Shown here one piece after another: positions 1 to 8,735 of a DNA stretch of 59,274 nucleotides. The position numbers and the translations under genes were made by a program. A model generated the notes under the pieces. The model had not been told where the DNA came from, did not search any database, and worked only from the letters and a program-made list of their open reading frames with translations. Each line of letters begins with the position of its first letter. Position 1 is the first letter of the stretch. Source of the DNA: Nocardia pseudovaccinii NBRC 100343 (GTDB lineage Bacteria > Actinomycetota > Actinomycetes > Mycobacteriales > Mycobacteriaceae); assembly GCF_001613225.1 (NCBI RefSeq), contig NZ_BDBY01000169.1, positions 1 to 59,274 of the forward strand. Reading direction: 5' to 3'.

Positions 1-1
1 G

Positions 2-82
2 GAGGGTTTCGGCGAGGCTTCAGAATATTCGGCCGTCGAATTGATCGGATACGACGAACTCTCCACCGGATATCTACACTGA
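2..82 (+). CDS. C-terminal end of an unidentified protein (partial, cut by window start)
   Basis: An open frame enters from the left edge and ends at TGA 80-82, giving 26 residues that finish ...STGYLH. It overlaps the tail of the convergent ABC ATPase gene by 9 bp, as is common for convergent actinobacterial genes. Too little is present to name a family. Confidence 0.45.
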   Translation, partial: EGFGEASEYSAVELIGYDELSTGYLH

Positions 83-1165
83 GTCCTCCAGCAATAATCC
101 GGTTTCCGGGTCGTACCAGCGGCAGGCCCGCGGTGGCACATGCAGGTTCAGCGCATCGCCCTGGTCGGCCCGGAAGCCGGGCTGCGTCTGAATCTTGACG
201 GTCTGTCCGCTGACATCGGTGGTCAACAGGGTGGACGAGCCGAGCGGCTCCAGCACCTGGAGTTGGGCGCGCACCGAATCGGTGCCCGCCTCGTCGCCGA
301 CGGCGATGGCCTCGGGCCGGATGCCGAGGTTGAGCTTCTTGCCGTTGAACGACGCGAGCGCGGTGGGAATCGGCAGCGACTGTCCGCCGAGATCGATATG
401 CGGTCCGGCCTCGCCTATGTCGACGATCCCGGTGAGGAAGTTCATCGGTGGGCTGCCGAGGAAGCCGCCGACGAATTCGGTCGCCGGACCGTCGTATACC
501 GCTGTCGGCGAACCGCATTGAACGATCACCCCGTCGCGCATGACCGCGACGCGATCGCCGAGCGACAGCGCCTCGACCTGGTCATGGGTGACATAGATCG
601 TGGTCGTGCCGAGCTCGCCGACCAGCTTCTTCAACTCGGCGCGGAACGAAAGTCGCAGCAGCGCATCCAGATTGGACAGCGGCTCGTCCATGAGCAGCAC
701 ATCGGCGTCCATGACGATCGCGCGCGCCACCGCGACACGCTGTCGTTGGCCGCCGGACAACTTCGCCGGATACCGATCCAGGTACGGCGTGAGTTGGAGC
801 AGATCCGCGGCCCACGCGACCTTGCGCCGGATCTCCGCGGCGGGCACACCGTGCACCCGCAGGCCGAAGCCGATATTGTCGGCGACCTTCTTATTGGGGA
901 AGACGGCATAGGACTGGAACACCATCGACAGATTGCGCCGCCGCGGTTCGAGGTAGGTCACATCCTTGCCGCCGATCACGATCTGCCCCGCGTCGGGCAG
1001 TTCCAGCCCGGCGATCATGCGCAGCAGCGTCGTCTTACCGCAGCCGGAGGGCCCGAGCAGCACCATGAATTCACCGTCGGCGACCTCGAGCGAGACCTGG
1101 TCGGTGGCGCGCGTCGTGCTGCCGGGGTAGGTCTTCGCCAGGTCCCGCAGAATCACTTCGGCCAT
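74..1165 (-). CDS. Carbohydrate-type ABC transporter ATP-binding protein (MalK/UgpC/SugC-like)
   Basis: A 363-aa cytoplasmic ATPase that should power the importer encoded just upstream. Walker A (GPSGCGKTT, about residue 38), the signature LSGGQRQRVA, Walker B (VLLMDEPLSNLD) and the H-loop (YVTHD) are all visible. After about residue 235 comes the C-terminal OB/TOBE-type regulatory domain typical of CUT1 sugar importers (NLGIRPEAI, about residue 280). The start follows the upstream permease stop by 16 nt, so it is the last gene of a four-gene leftward operon. The family assignment is firm. The substrate is not readable from sequence; sugars or polyols are the family norm. Confidence 0.93.
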   Translation of the reverse strand: MAEVILRDLAKTYPGSTTRATDQVSLEVADGEFMVLLGPSGCGKTTLLRMIAGLELPDAGQIVIGGKDVTYLEPRRRNLSMVFQSYAVFPNKKVADNIGFGLRVHGVPAAEIRRKVAWAADLLQLTPYLDRYPAKLSGGQRQRVAVARAIVMDADVLLMDEPLSNLDALLRLSFRAELKKLVGELGTTTIYVTHDQVEALSLGDRVAVMRDGVIVQCGSPTAVYDGPATEFVGGFLGSPPMNFLTGIVDIGEAGPHIDLGGQSLPIPTALASFNGKKLNLGIRPEAIAVGDEAGTDSVRAQLQVLEPLGSSTLLTTDVSGQTVKIQTQPGFRADQGDALNLHVPPRACRWYDPETGLLLEDSV

Positions 1166-1181
1166 ATGCCCTGCACCTCTG

Positions 1182-2036
1182 TCATCTCAGCGTCGTCCCC
1201 CACATATTCACCAGATAGCGCCGCATCACGAAGATGAAGACCAGCGCCGGAATGATCAGCGCGAACCCGCCCGCGAACCGGTACGGCGTCGACGCCTCAC
1301 CGAGCGTGGTGAGCACCTGCGCGGGCAACGTGCGATGTCCGAGCGTCACGATGGTCGCGCCGAGGATCTCGTTCCACGACAGCACGAACGTGAAGATCGA
1401 CGATGCGGCCAGACCGGGAAGTGCCAGCGGCACAACGACTGTGCGAGCCGCCTGCCAGCGCGTGCAGCCGAAGACGCGCGCCGCCTCCTCGAGATCGGCG
1501 GGCACCGCGACGAAAATGCTCGCCGTGATGAGCACGGTGGTGGGCAGCGCGAGCGTGGTGTGCACGAGCGTCACGGCGAAGACGGTGTCGTAGACGTCGA
1601 GCCGCAGGAACATCGTGGCCAGCGGCACCGAGAGCACCACGATCGGCAGCGCCCGCACGAACAGGATGAATACCTGGTAGCTGTCCTTACCGCGGAAGGC
1701 ATTGCGAGCCAGGGCATATCCGGCGGGCGCGCCGATGAGCAGCGACCAGAACACCGTGTATAGCCCAACCAGCACCGAGTTGCCCAGTGCCGGAACGGTT
1801 CCGGTCGCGTGGAAGAACGACCGCAGCGTCTCGGTGGAGAATTCGCTGGACAGCAATGGCTTCGGGAACTCGTTCAGCGCCTCGCGCGAGGACACCGCCG
1901 CGAGTCCGATCAGCACGATCGGGAGCGCCATGAACAGCGTCACCGCGATACAGGCCACCTGCACTCCGACGGCCCGCCACCGACGTCGGCGCAGCGGTGC
2001 GCGATCGATCGGTGGCAGCGCCGTGGCCTCACTCAT
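1182..2036 (-). CDS. ABC transporter permease, MalG/UgpE-like
   Basis: A 284-aa integral membrane subunit of a binding-protein-dependent importer, with about six membrane segments. The EAA loop, which contacts the ATPase, is seen around EEAARVFGCTRWQAARTVV. The ATG start was chosen because its ATGA overlaps the stop of the preceding permease, although the frame stays open further upstream. It pairs with the other permease as the second half of the translocation channel. Confidence 0.9.
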   Translation of the reverse strand: MSEATALPPIDRAPLRRRRWRAVGVQVACIAVTLFMALPIVLIGLAAVSSREALNEFPKPLLSSEFSTETLRSFFHATGTVPALGNSVLVGLYTVFWSLLIGAPAGYALARNAFRGKDSYQVFILFVRALPIVVLSVPLATMFLRLDVYDTVFAVTLVHTTLALPTTVLITASIFVAVPADLEEAARVFGCTRWQAARTVVVPLALPGLAASSIFTFVLSWNEILGATIVTLGHRTLPAQVLTTLGEASTPYRFAGGFALIIPALVFIFVMRRYLVNMWGTTLR

Positions 2037-2878
2037 CGCGACTCCTCCGGCGCCCGGACCGTCCGCAGATAGAACACCGCGGTACCGAGCGAGATGGTCA
2101 GCACCACAAGCGAAACCGCGCTCGCAACCGCCGGATTCTGCAGATTCGAGTACCACTCGTAGGTCTCGCCGACCAGCAGCGGAAAGTCGCGACCGGTCAG
2201 TGCCTGTGCCACGGCGAAGGTCTGCAGCGCGAGGATGGTGCGCAGGATCAGCGCGACCTGCAGGCTCGGCCCGAGTTGCGGCAGCGTCACGTGCCGGAGC
2301 CGCTGCCAGAAGTTCGCCCCGAACACCTGCGCGGCCTCGTCGTAATCCCGTGGAATCAGCTGTACGCCCGCCACCACGATGACGAAGACCAGTGAGGTCG
2401 CCCGCCAGATCTCGGCGATCACCACCGCGAGCAGCATGGTTCCGGTGTGCTGATAGTTCAACCACTGCACACCGTCCTCGGACAGGCCGAGCCAGACCAG
2501 CAGTGAGTTCAGGTAGCCGCGATTGCCGAAGATCGACAACCACACCAGTCCGGCGGCCAGTTCGGAGATCGCCAATGGCACGCACCACAGGTAGAAGTGG
2601 CCACTGGCGAACCGCGGCCGCGCCTGCATCAGCAGCGCCATGCCGATCGCGAGCACCAGTTGGATCGGGACCACGATGACGATCAACAACAGGGTATTGC
2701 GCAGCGAGGTAAGGAAATACGGGTCGTCGAACAAGCGCCGCCAGTGCGCGAGCGTGAAGCCGTGATCGTCGCTGAACGCATCGAAGATCGCCCGCACCAA
2801 TGGCCAGCCGAACAGCGCGGCCAGCAGCACGATCGAGGGCAGCAGCAGAATCCACGGTGAACCGAGTCGCGCGCGCAC
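2033..2878 (-). CDS. ABC transporter permease, MalF/UgpA-like
   Basis: A 281-aa membrane subunit, first permease of the importer. It has hydrophobic segments from WILLLPSIVLLAALFGW onward and an EAA-type loop (DEAAQVFGANFWQRLRHV). A GTG start at 2878, 2 nt after the substrate-binding protein stop, is preferred. The longer frame would overlap the upstream gene and add a charged, non-homologous-looking leader. It is translationally coupled to the next permease through ATGA. Confidence 0.88.
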   Translation of the reverse strand: MRARLGSPWILLLPSIVLLAALFGWPLVRAIFDAFSDDHGFTLAHWRRLFDDPYFLTSLRNTLLLIVIVVPIQLVLAIGMALLMQARPRFASGHFYLWCVPLAISELAAGLVWLSIFGNRGYLNSLLVWLGLSEDGVQWLNYQHTGTMLLAVVIAEIWRATSLVFVIVVAGVQLIPRDYDEAAQVFGANFWQRLRHVTLPQLGPSLQVALILRTILALQTFAVAQALTGRDFPLLVGETYEWYSNLQNPAVASAVSLVVLTISLGTAVFYLRTVRAPEESR

Positions 2879-2880
2879 GG

Positions 2881-4188
2881 CTACCCCACCCCGCAGATGT
2901 CGGCGACCGGATCGGGCGCCCAGCACGGCACCTTCAGCTCGTCGAGAATGCCTTGCAGCACCCGCGCCTGTTGATCGAGTGTGGTCCGAATATCGGCTCC
3001 GTCCAACACGATCGAGCGGAAGCTGTCCTTGAACACCTTGCTCACCTCACCCTCGCGCTGGCCGAGACCGACCGGTGGCAGCGACAGGATCGCGCCCGGT
3101 GCCTGCTGCTGCCGTTCCACGGCATCGGCCTCGAGTCCGACCGCGGGCGGCAGATCGTCGGGGATGGCGGTGTGGACCGACGGGAAGAAGCCATTGGAGC
3201 GCAGCAGTTCGATCTGGGCTTCCGGCTTGGTCAGTGCGCCGATCGTGCGCTGGGCGAGCTCGGCATCGGTGCTGCCCTTGGGAATTGCGAGCCCGGCGAC
3301 CACGGCCATGTAGCCCAGTCCGTGCTTGCCGCGCGGCGCGGGCAGCATGCGCCAGTCCTGCGAGTCGTGCTCGGACGCGTGCACCAGGCGGACGACGTGA
3401 TCCCAGGCCATGCGCACCTCGCCGCTGGCAAGGGGCTCCTGCATGAAGTCGAAATTCGTACTCGACTGTGCGCAGTTGGCCCACAGTTCGCGGAAGTACT
3501 GCCAGGCCGTCACGGCCTCGGCTGAGCGGAAGGTGGTGATCTGACCGCCCGTGAACGACGGCAGCAGATAACCCTGGGTGAATCTATGCAGCAGGCCCTT
3601 CGGGCCTGCGGGCAGCCCGAGCATCGGTCGGTTGCCGTTGGCGCGGCGCGCCGCGATCGCCCAGTCGAGGAACTGGTCGTAGGTCAGTGCCGTGGCGTCC
3701 ACGCCGGACGGCAGATGCTGGAGCGCGTCGGCATGTGCGGCGAGTACGTAACTGGCTGTGGCCCAGGGGATATACCACGTCCGGTCGGTACCGGCCCGCG
3801 CCAGTCGCAGATAGACGGCGGGCCAGCCGCGGTTGCCGAGATCGGCGAGCAGCCCGGTGAGATCCTCGAGATAGCCGTCGGCCAGCGGTGCGATATCGCC
3901 GTGCAGGCCGCCGAGCAGACCGACCTGCGTCGAGCCCGCCCCGACCTGGCTGCGCACCTGACTCGCGAACGGACTCTCCTCGATGGTCACATAGCTGACG
4001 CCCGGCGCTGTCTTCCCGAGCAGGCCGCGGAAACGCTCGGCCTCGTCGGCGGGGCGGAATTGCGTGGACAGAAAGAGCATGCCGCCGCTTCCCGTGGTGG
4101 CGAAGCCGGTACACGCGGCGGTGAGCGCGAGGGTTCCGAGGCCCGCCGCGCCGAGGAACGTCCGGCGCGTCAGGCCGGATGGCCGCAT
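2881..4188 (-). CDS. ABC transporter substrate-binding lipoprotein (family 1 extracellular solute-binding)
   Basis: A 435-aa exported solute receptor. The N-terminus carries a twin-arginine motif (TRRTFLG) followed by a hydrophobic stretch and a lipobox (LTAAC), so Tat export and lipid anchoring on the outer face of the membrane are likely. The ATG at 4188 has an AGGAG ribosome site about 8 nt upstream. The frame is open far beyond this start but loses signal-peptide sense. It is the first gene of the importer operon. The A/T-rich stretch behind it (about 4300-4375) is the likely promoter area, though no clear -35/-10 pair was settled on. Confidence 0.9.
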   Translation of the reverse strand: MRPSGLTRRTFLGAAGLGTLALTAACTGFATTGSGGMLFLSTQFRPADEAERFRGLLGKTAPGVSYVTIEESPFASQVRSQVGAGSTQVGLLGGLHGDIAPLADGYLEDLTGLLADLGNRGWPAVYLRLARAGTDRTWYIPWATASYVLAAHADALQHLPSGVDATALTYDQFLDWAIAARRANGNRPMLGLPAGPKGLLHRFTQGYLLPSFTGGQITTFRSAEAVTAWQYFRELWANCAQSSTNFDFMQEPLASGEVRMAWDHVVRLVHASEHDSQDWRMLPAPRGKHGLGYMAVVAGLAIPKGSTDAELAQRTIGALTKPEAQIELLRSNGFFPSVHTAIPDDLPPAVGLEADAVERQQQAPGAILSLPPVGLGQREGEVSKVFKDSFRSIVLDGADIRTTLDQQARVLQGILDELKVPCWAPDPVADICGVG

Positions 4189-4477
4189 GCGTGGCTCCTG
4201 AGGCAGGAATGGACCCGGGTGCGCCGACACCAATCCATCATGCCCAGATACAAACAGATGTGCGTGCACCGCCGAACACGCAACTTCCCGTGACTGAGAA
4301 TAAAATCCGAGTTGCCTTGCGGCACAAATAAAAAGGAAGTCAACCCTCTCAAAAAAGTTATGAAGATCTTTGGATAACGAATTCTTTACGCACTGCCCCG
4401 CCGGGTCGCCGAGACACCTATGCTCGGGGCTTTCACGAGTGATCGACGTTGCGATAGATGAAGAAACAGGTAGCCGT

Positions 4478-4699
4478 ATGACCGCCAGGACCGACCTAGA
4501 ACACGAGCTACGCGGGCCGCTGGCGGCAACCGGGCTGATCACCGAACAGGAGGCCGCCGAACTGCTCGAGATGTTCCGCGCGGCCAAACAACTCGAGACG
4601 GCCGCGCTCATCGAGGCCATCGACGAGATGGTCGGCGCGCTGCCCAGGCCATTCCGGGCGGTGACGAAGAAGATCATGTTCGGGAGTCGGCTCGGCTGA
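4478..4699 (+). CDS. Small conserved-looking protein of unknown function
   Basis: A 73-aa, helix-rich, charged protein (start MTARTDLEHE) with no signal or membrane segment. The frame continues upstream to 4370, but that leader is less protein-like, so the inner ATG is preferred; its ribosome site is weak. Its stop overlaps the next start (TGATG), so the two are co-translated and probably work together. No family was recognised. Confidence 0.6.
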   Translation: MTARTDLEHELRGPLAATGLITEQEAAELLEMFRAAKQLETAALIEAIDEMVGALPRPFRAVTKKIMFGSRLG

Positions 4700-5985
4700 T
4701 GAGTGATCTGGTAACCGGCGCCCAGATCGTGCTGCTGTCACGGACTTTGCACGCTCCCGTGGAGCGGCTGGCGCATCTGGAGCGGTTGGGCAGTGAGAAT
4801 CTGCACGAACTCCAGGATCGGCTGGCGGGCCTGATCTTCGACCAGCACAACGAGACATTCGAGCGGATCAGCAAGCTGGTGCCGATCATTCCGCTGCGCA
4901 TCTCGATGCCGCTGGTGCAGCGCCTGGTGCCGCCGATGATGACGGGCCGGGCCGCGGGTGCGGTCGGTGTCGATCACCCGAAGAAGGCGGCCGAGACGGT
5001 TGCCATGCTCGCGCCCGCGTATGTGGCCGACTGTGCGCCGTACATGGATCCGCGCACCGTCGGACAACTCGCCGAGGTGGCGCCGCCGGAACCCATCGTG
5101 CGCATCCTCAACGAAATGCTGGCCCGCAAGGACTACATCACCGCCGGGCCGTTCCTCGACGCCTTCGCCACACCCACACTGGTCGCGGCCTTCGAACAGG
5201 GCGTGCTCGATGACGAGGGTCTGATCTTCTCCGCCGCCTATGCGTATTCCGTCGCGGGCGTGAGCGCCATTTTTCGTCAACTGCTGGCCGGACCGCGGCA
5301 GCGGTTCCCGCGCATGCTGCATACCGTGCTCATCGGGTCTACGGGGCTGCAGTTGGCAGCGCTGTCGACATTCGCGCGCTGTGAAGCCGAGCTGACCGCG
5401 TCGATCGGTGATGTCCTGTTCAGCATCGGCTCCACCGAAATGATCGGCAATCTCATCGCCGGTTATCTCCGGGCCGGTGCGGCACCGGAGCTGTTGACCT
5501 TTATCGGACGGCTGAGCAAGTGGGCACTGGGGGCGTTGGCCGCGAATCCGATCATCGCGAACGACGCGGCGCTGGCCGGACTCGTCGGCAGCCTGGAGGG
5601 CCGCATCGAATCCGACCTGTGGCGTGGACTTTTCAGCCTGATGGCACATGCCGAAGCCGGGATTCAGCGCCGGATAATAACCCTGCTCGCGCAGATGAAC
5701 GATGCGATGGTGTCCGCATTGCCCGGCATCGCCACCGATGCCCATGACTGGCCGCTGCTGCTGGACCTGATCGCCGGCGCCGACGCCCCGGTCCGCGGCC
5801 GCTTCGAAACGATGTGGTCCAACCTGCCGCCGGAGCGCCGCATCGATCTGGAGCACCGCATCAGGGAACTCGGTCTGAACATCCGCCTGGCGCCCGTGAC
5901 CACCACGACGCTGTCGGTGGACGAGGTGTTCTACCGGCGCCGCCAGATGCGCCGCCGCTACGACGCGGTGCAGAGTTGGGACTGA
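4699..5985 (+). CDS. Unknown 428-aa helical-repeat-like protein
   Basis: A soluble, alpha-helical, Ala/Leu-rich protein. The centre (YVADCAPYMDPRTVGQLAEVAPPEPIVRILNEM) is faintly reminiscent of MgtE N-terminal-type helical repeats, but this is only an impression. The C-terminus is very basic (FYRRRQMRRRYD). No catalytic motif is visible. It is coupled by a 1-nt stop/start overlap to the 73-aa protein before it. Likely an intracellular scaffold or regulator; function unknown. Confidence 0.8.
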   Translation: MSDLVTGAQIVLLSRTLHAPVERLAHLERLGSENLHELQDRLAGLIFDQHNETFERISKLVPIIPLRISMPLVQRLVPPMMTGRAAGAVGVDHPKKAAETVAMLAPAYVADCAPYMDPRTVGQLAEVAPPEPIVRILNEMLARKDYITAGPFLDAFATPTLVAAFEQGVLDDEGLIFSAAYAYSVAGVSAIFRQLLAGPRQRFPRMLHTVLIGSTGLQLAALSTFARCEAELTASIGDVLFSIGSTEMIGNLIAGYLRAGAAPELLTFIGRLSKWALGALAANPIIANDAALAGLVGSLEGRIESDLWRGLFSLMAHAEAGIQRRIITLLAQMNDAMVSALPGIATDAHDWPLLLDLIAGADAPVRGRFETMWSNLPPERRIDLEHRIRELGLNIRLAPVTTTTLSVDEVFYRRRQMRRRYDAVQSWD

Positions 5986-6172
5986 TTGCTCTAGCTGCAA
6001 GATAGCCCGCGCGGAGGCGGCTGGGAGCCGGTTGGGTCAGGCACTGACGAAACCTGCTGTCTATCTGACCGATCCGGTCGGGGCTACCGACAACCGCGCA
6101 ATTCCGGCGTTCAATTCGAGCACATCGCGCGCCACTCCGCGCTTTGAAAACACCTGCAAGGTAAGGTGAATG

Positions 6173-7119
6173 ACCGCGTTGGCGGGGCTACCTCGCCGAC
6201 GGGCAGCTGTCCAAGCGGCCGACAGCTGTGCAGAAGACCCCGGAACGAGCCTGGTTGGGCGAGGTGTCGGCGGTGGTACTGCAACAGGCCCTCGCGGACC
6301 TGAACACCGCCTACCGCAACTTCTTCGCCAGCGTTACCGGGAAGCGTAAGGGTGCCCGGGTCGCCCCGCCGCGGTACCGGTCGCGCAAGGACAACCGGCA
6401 GGCAATTCGGTTCACCCGCAACGCACGCTTCGCCCTCACGCCCGGCGGAAAGCTACGGTTGCCGAAGATCGGTGACGTGGCGGTGCGCTGGTCACGTGAG
6501 TTGCCAGCAGATCCATCGAGCGTGACCATAATCCGCGATGCCGTCGGACGATATTTCGCGTCGTTCGTGGTAGCGATCACCGATCAGCCGCTGCCGCAGG
6601 TGGGCGGCGAAGTCGGGATCGATCTGGGGCTAACCACGTTCGCCGTGCTCAGTGACGGCACGATGATCGACAGCCCGCGGTTCTTGCGGCGGGCCGAACG
6701 GCGGCTACGTAAAGCTCAGAAAGCGTTGCATCGCAAGCAGAAAGGCGGCAACGACCGGGCGAAGGCCCGCAGGAGAGTCGCAAACGCGCACGCGAAAGTG
6801 GCCGACGCAGGAGAAAGCCAGCCGGTACGGGAGGCACTTCTCTCGGGTGAACCGCTGGTTCCCGTCGTCGCAGTTGTGTTCGATATGCGGCGTGATTGAC
6901 GGGCGGAAGCCGTTGTCGGTGCGACTTTGGGCGTGCCGGTGCGGTGCCGTTCACGATCGGGATCGCAACGCCGCCAACAACATTCTCGCCGCAGGGCGTG
7001 CGGAGAGACTAAACGCCTGTGGAGACGGGGTGAGTCCAGGACTCGTTCTGGCACCGGGCAGTGAAGCAGGAACCCACCGAGAGGACCGTGAGGTCCTGGT
7101 AGGAATCCTCGACCCTTAG
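6173..7119 (+). pseudogene. tnpB: Decayed TnpB (IS605/IS607-type OrfB RNA-guided nuclease)
   Basis: The N-terminal and central part reads in one frame (from about 6173, or GTG 6228): LQQALADLNTAYRNFFASVTG, then the RuvC-I motif GIDLGLTTFAVLSDG and the K/R-rich helix RRAERRLRKAQKALHRKQKGG. At about 6810 the frame breaks. The C-terminal zinc ribbon (CSICG...CRCG) and RuvC-III (HDRDRNAANNILAAG) continue in another frame from about 6840. Compared with intact family members, roughly 60-70 residues between these parts are gone, including the RuvC-II Glu region, and the extreme N-terminus is missing. No TnpA is adjacent. It is therefore catalytically dead. Confidence 0.85.
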
Positions 7120-7140
7120 GCCGAGGAGGACGTCAACGGG
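7020..7140 (+). ncRNA. Possible remnant of the TnpB omega (reRNA) region and element right end
   Basis: In IS605/IS607-type elements the guide RNA overlaps the end of tnpB and runs to the right end. Here the tail of the pseudogene keeps the GC-rich GAAGCAGGAACCCACC-type segment. It is followed by a perfect hairpin, AGGACC-GTGA-GGTCCT (7082-7097, GNRA loop), and then AGGAATCCTCG. The structure is seen directly; the RNA role is inferred from the family. Confidence 0.4.
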
Positions 7141-7152
7141 AAAGCCGGGCGG

Positions 7153-8454
7153 TTAGAAATCCGCCTTGAACTTCGGCCCCGGCGGCAGACCACGCAGCAC
7201 CGCGCTGGTCCAGGCCACCGCGGGCGGCCACCCGGTGACGGCATTGACGATGTGCTCGGGGACCGGAACGGTGTAGAAGCGCAGGTCAGCGCCACGCTCC
7301 CAATAGCTTTGGACGGTAGGCAGCACCACCGACGGCGGAATCAGTTCGTCCCACAGTCCATGCCACCACAGGATCGGCGTATCCGGAAGGTATTTGCCCA
7401 AGCTGTTGTCCTGCAGGACCCGAAGGATCTCCGGGGACGATGCGAGCGACTTTCCGGGCTGGTAGTAGGCGCTGATGGGCCGGTAGACGCCGGTGAGCGC
7501 AATGGTCGCGTAGCAACGACTTCGGATGTCCCTGATGATCTGCTGCCCCTCGGCGGTCAGCAGATCGGCCGGATCGAAGACGTCCGGATATTCCCGGGCC
7601 AGACTCGCGAAGCCGAGCCACATGGTGAAGTTGCTGGTGCCGGTGAGTCCGGGTTCCGTGTGGGTCGCATACCTGGCCTCTGCCACCAGGTCTCCGGGCG
7701 TCCCGCCGATGGTGGTGCCGAGCAGCCGCACATCGGGTGCGTAGCTCGCGCGCAGCTCCGCCGCGCGAATGGAACCCGAACCGCCGCCGGAATATCCGTA
7801 GAGCGCGATGCCGGAATCGGTGAGGCCGAGGGTGGGATCGTTCTTCATCGCGCGCAGGCTGTCGAGGACCATCTTGCCCTCGGCATAGGTGTTGAAGGTA
7901 TTGAACTTTCCGTCGAAGTCGGGCACGTTGATCGCGAAACCCTGTGCCAGCCAATAGATCACCAGCGCCGACTCCTTCATCGTGCCGGTCTGCAGGGTGT
8001 GCGAGGGATTGCACGCCGAATCGGTGGAGTCGATCGCCTCCTGGAACGACAGCACCGGCCGGGGGCTGCCCTGCCACGGAATGCCCGGCACCACAACGGT
8101 TGTCGCGGTGACGATCGGATTGTCGTGCACATCGTTCGAGCGGAACAGCAGCTGCTCGGTATACACCGGGAAGGGAATTCCGAGCACCCGCGTCTGCACT
8201 TCGCGGCTGCGCACGATCTGCCCCGGCTGATACGACGCGAGATCCGCGGGATCGTCGTACCACGGGTCCTGATCCGGCGACGGGATCGGCAGCAGATCGT
8301 AGATCTGCGGCTCGGTCGGCAACTGCGGCAGCTGATTCTGATCCGGTGGGAAATTCGGCGGGAAGGCCGGATCGGCGATCGCCACCCCGGCACTGCCCAT
8401 CGCCAGACCTGCCGCCACCACCAGCACCGCGAGCCGCCGCCGAGATCGCTTCAC
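7153..8454 (-). CDS. Secreted lipase/esterase, LIP (secretory lipase) family
   Basis: A 433-aa alpha/beta-hydrolase. A GTG start with GGAGGA upstream gives a basic n-region, a hydrophobic core (LAVLVVAAGLAMGSAGVA) and an AIA-D cleavage site, so it is exported. The nucleophile elbow is GYSGGG, with a catalytic Asp candidate in LWDELIP and His in VPEHIV near the C-terminus, the usual order. Family members hydrolyse triacylglycerols and related esters. Two further Cys (SACNPS, RSRCYA) may form a disulfide. It is transcribed alone, back to back with the amino-acid permease. Confidence 0.88.
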   Translation of the reverse strand: MKRSRRRLAVLVVAAGLAMGSAGVAIADPAFPPNFPPDQNQLPQLPTEPQIYDLLPIPSPDQDPWYDDPADLASYQPGQIVRSREVQTRVLGIPFPVYTEQLLFRSNDVHDNPIVTATTVVVPGIPWQGSPRPVLSFQEAIDSTDSACNPSHTLQTGTMKESALVIYWLAQGFAINVPDFDGKFNTFNTYAEGKMVLDSLRAMKNDPTLGLTDSGIALYGYSGGGSGSIRAAELRASYAPDVRLLGTTIGGTPGDLVAEARYATHTEPGLTGTSNFTMWLGFASLAREYPDVFDPADLLTAEGQQIIRDIRSRCYATIALTGVYRPISAYYQPGKSLASSPEILRVLQDNSLGKYLPDTPILWWHGLWDELIPPSVVLPTVQSYWERGADLRFYTVPVPEHIVNAVTGWPPAVAWTSAVLRGLPPGPKFKADF

Positions 8455-8670
8455 CGCATCCTCCGAATCTCCATTGATCCGCCAGCCGATCATGGGTTCG
8501 GCTAACCGGATTCAGCTCACCGCAATTGACGGCGCCGGGCTATCGGCATGATGCAGAGCCTGGACCTCGGGTTTTGTGCATATGAACGAACCCGCTCGGC
8601 CGGGCGTCCGGCTCGGACATCGCCCGTGGGGCCGCCAGAATACCCGTTGAACCTTCAAACAAAACACATT

Positions 8671-8698
8671 GAATGTACCGCTAAATAACGGTACATTC
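8671..8698. promoter_or_regulatory. Perfect 10-bp inverted repeat, putative operator
   Basis: GAATGTACCG, 8-bp spacer CTAAATAA, CGGTACATTC. The arms are exactly complementary, and the site lies 38 bp before the permease start and in the upstream region of the divergent lipase. The A/T spacer and position fit a dimeric repressor site. A transcription terminator is less likely because no gene ends here and only TTCTT follows. Confidence 0.5.
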
Positions 8699-8735
8699 TT
8701 CCGCGACATGACTTCCCTTACTGGAAGGCCTGGTC

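Noticed and set aside
4738..6000. A 420-codon frame antisense to the 428-aa unknown protein
   Set aside because: Composition dominated by Arg, Gln and His. The sense frame has normal protein composition and is coupled to an upstream gene.
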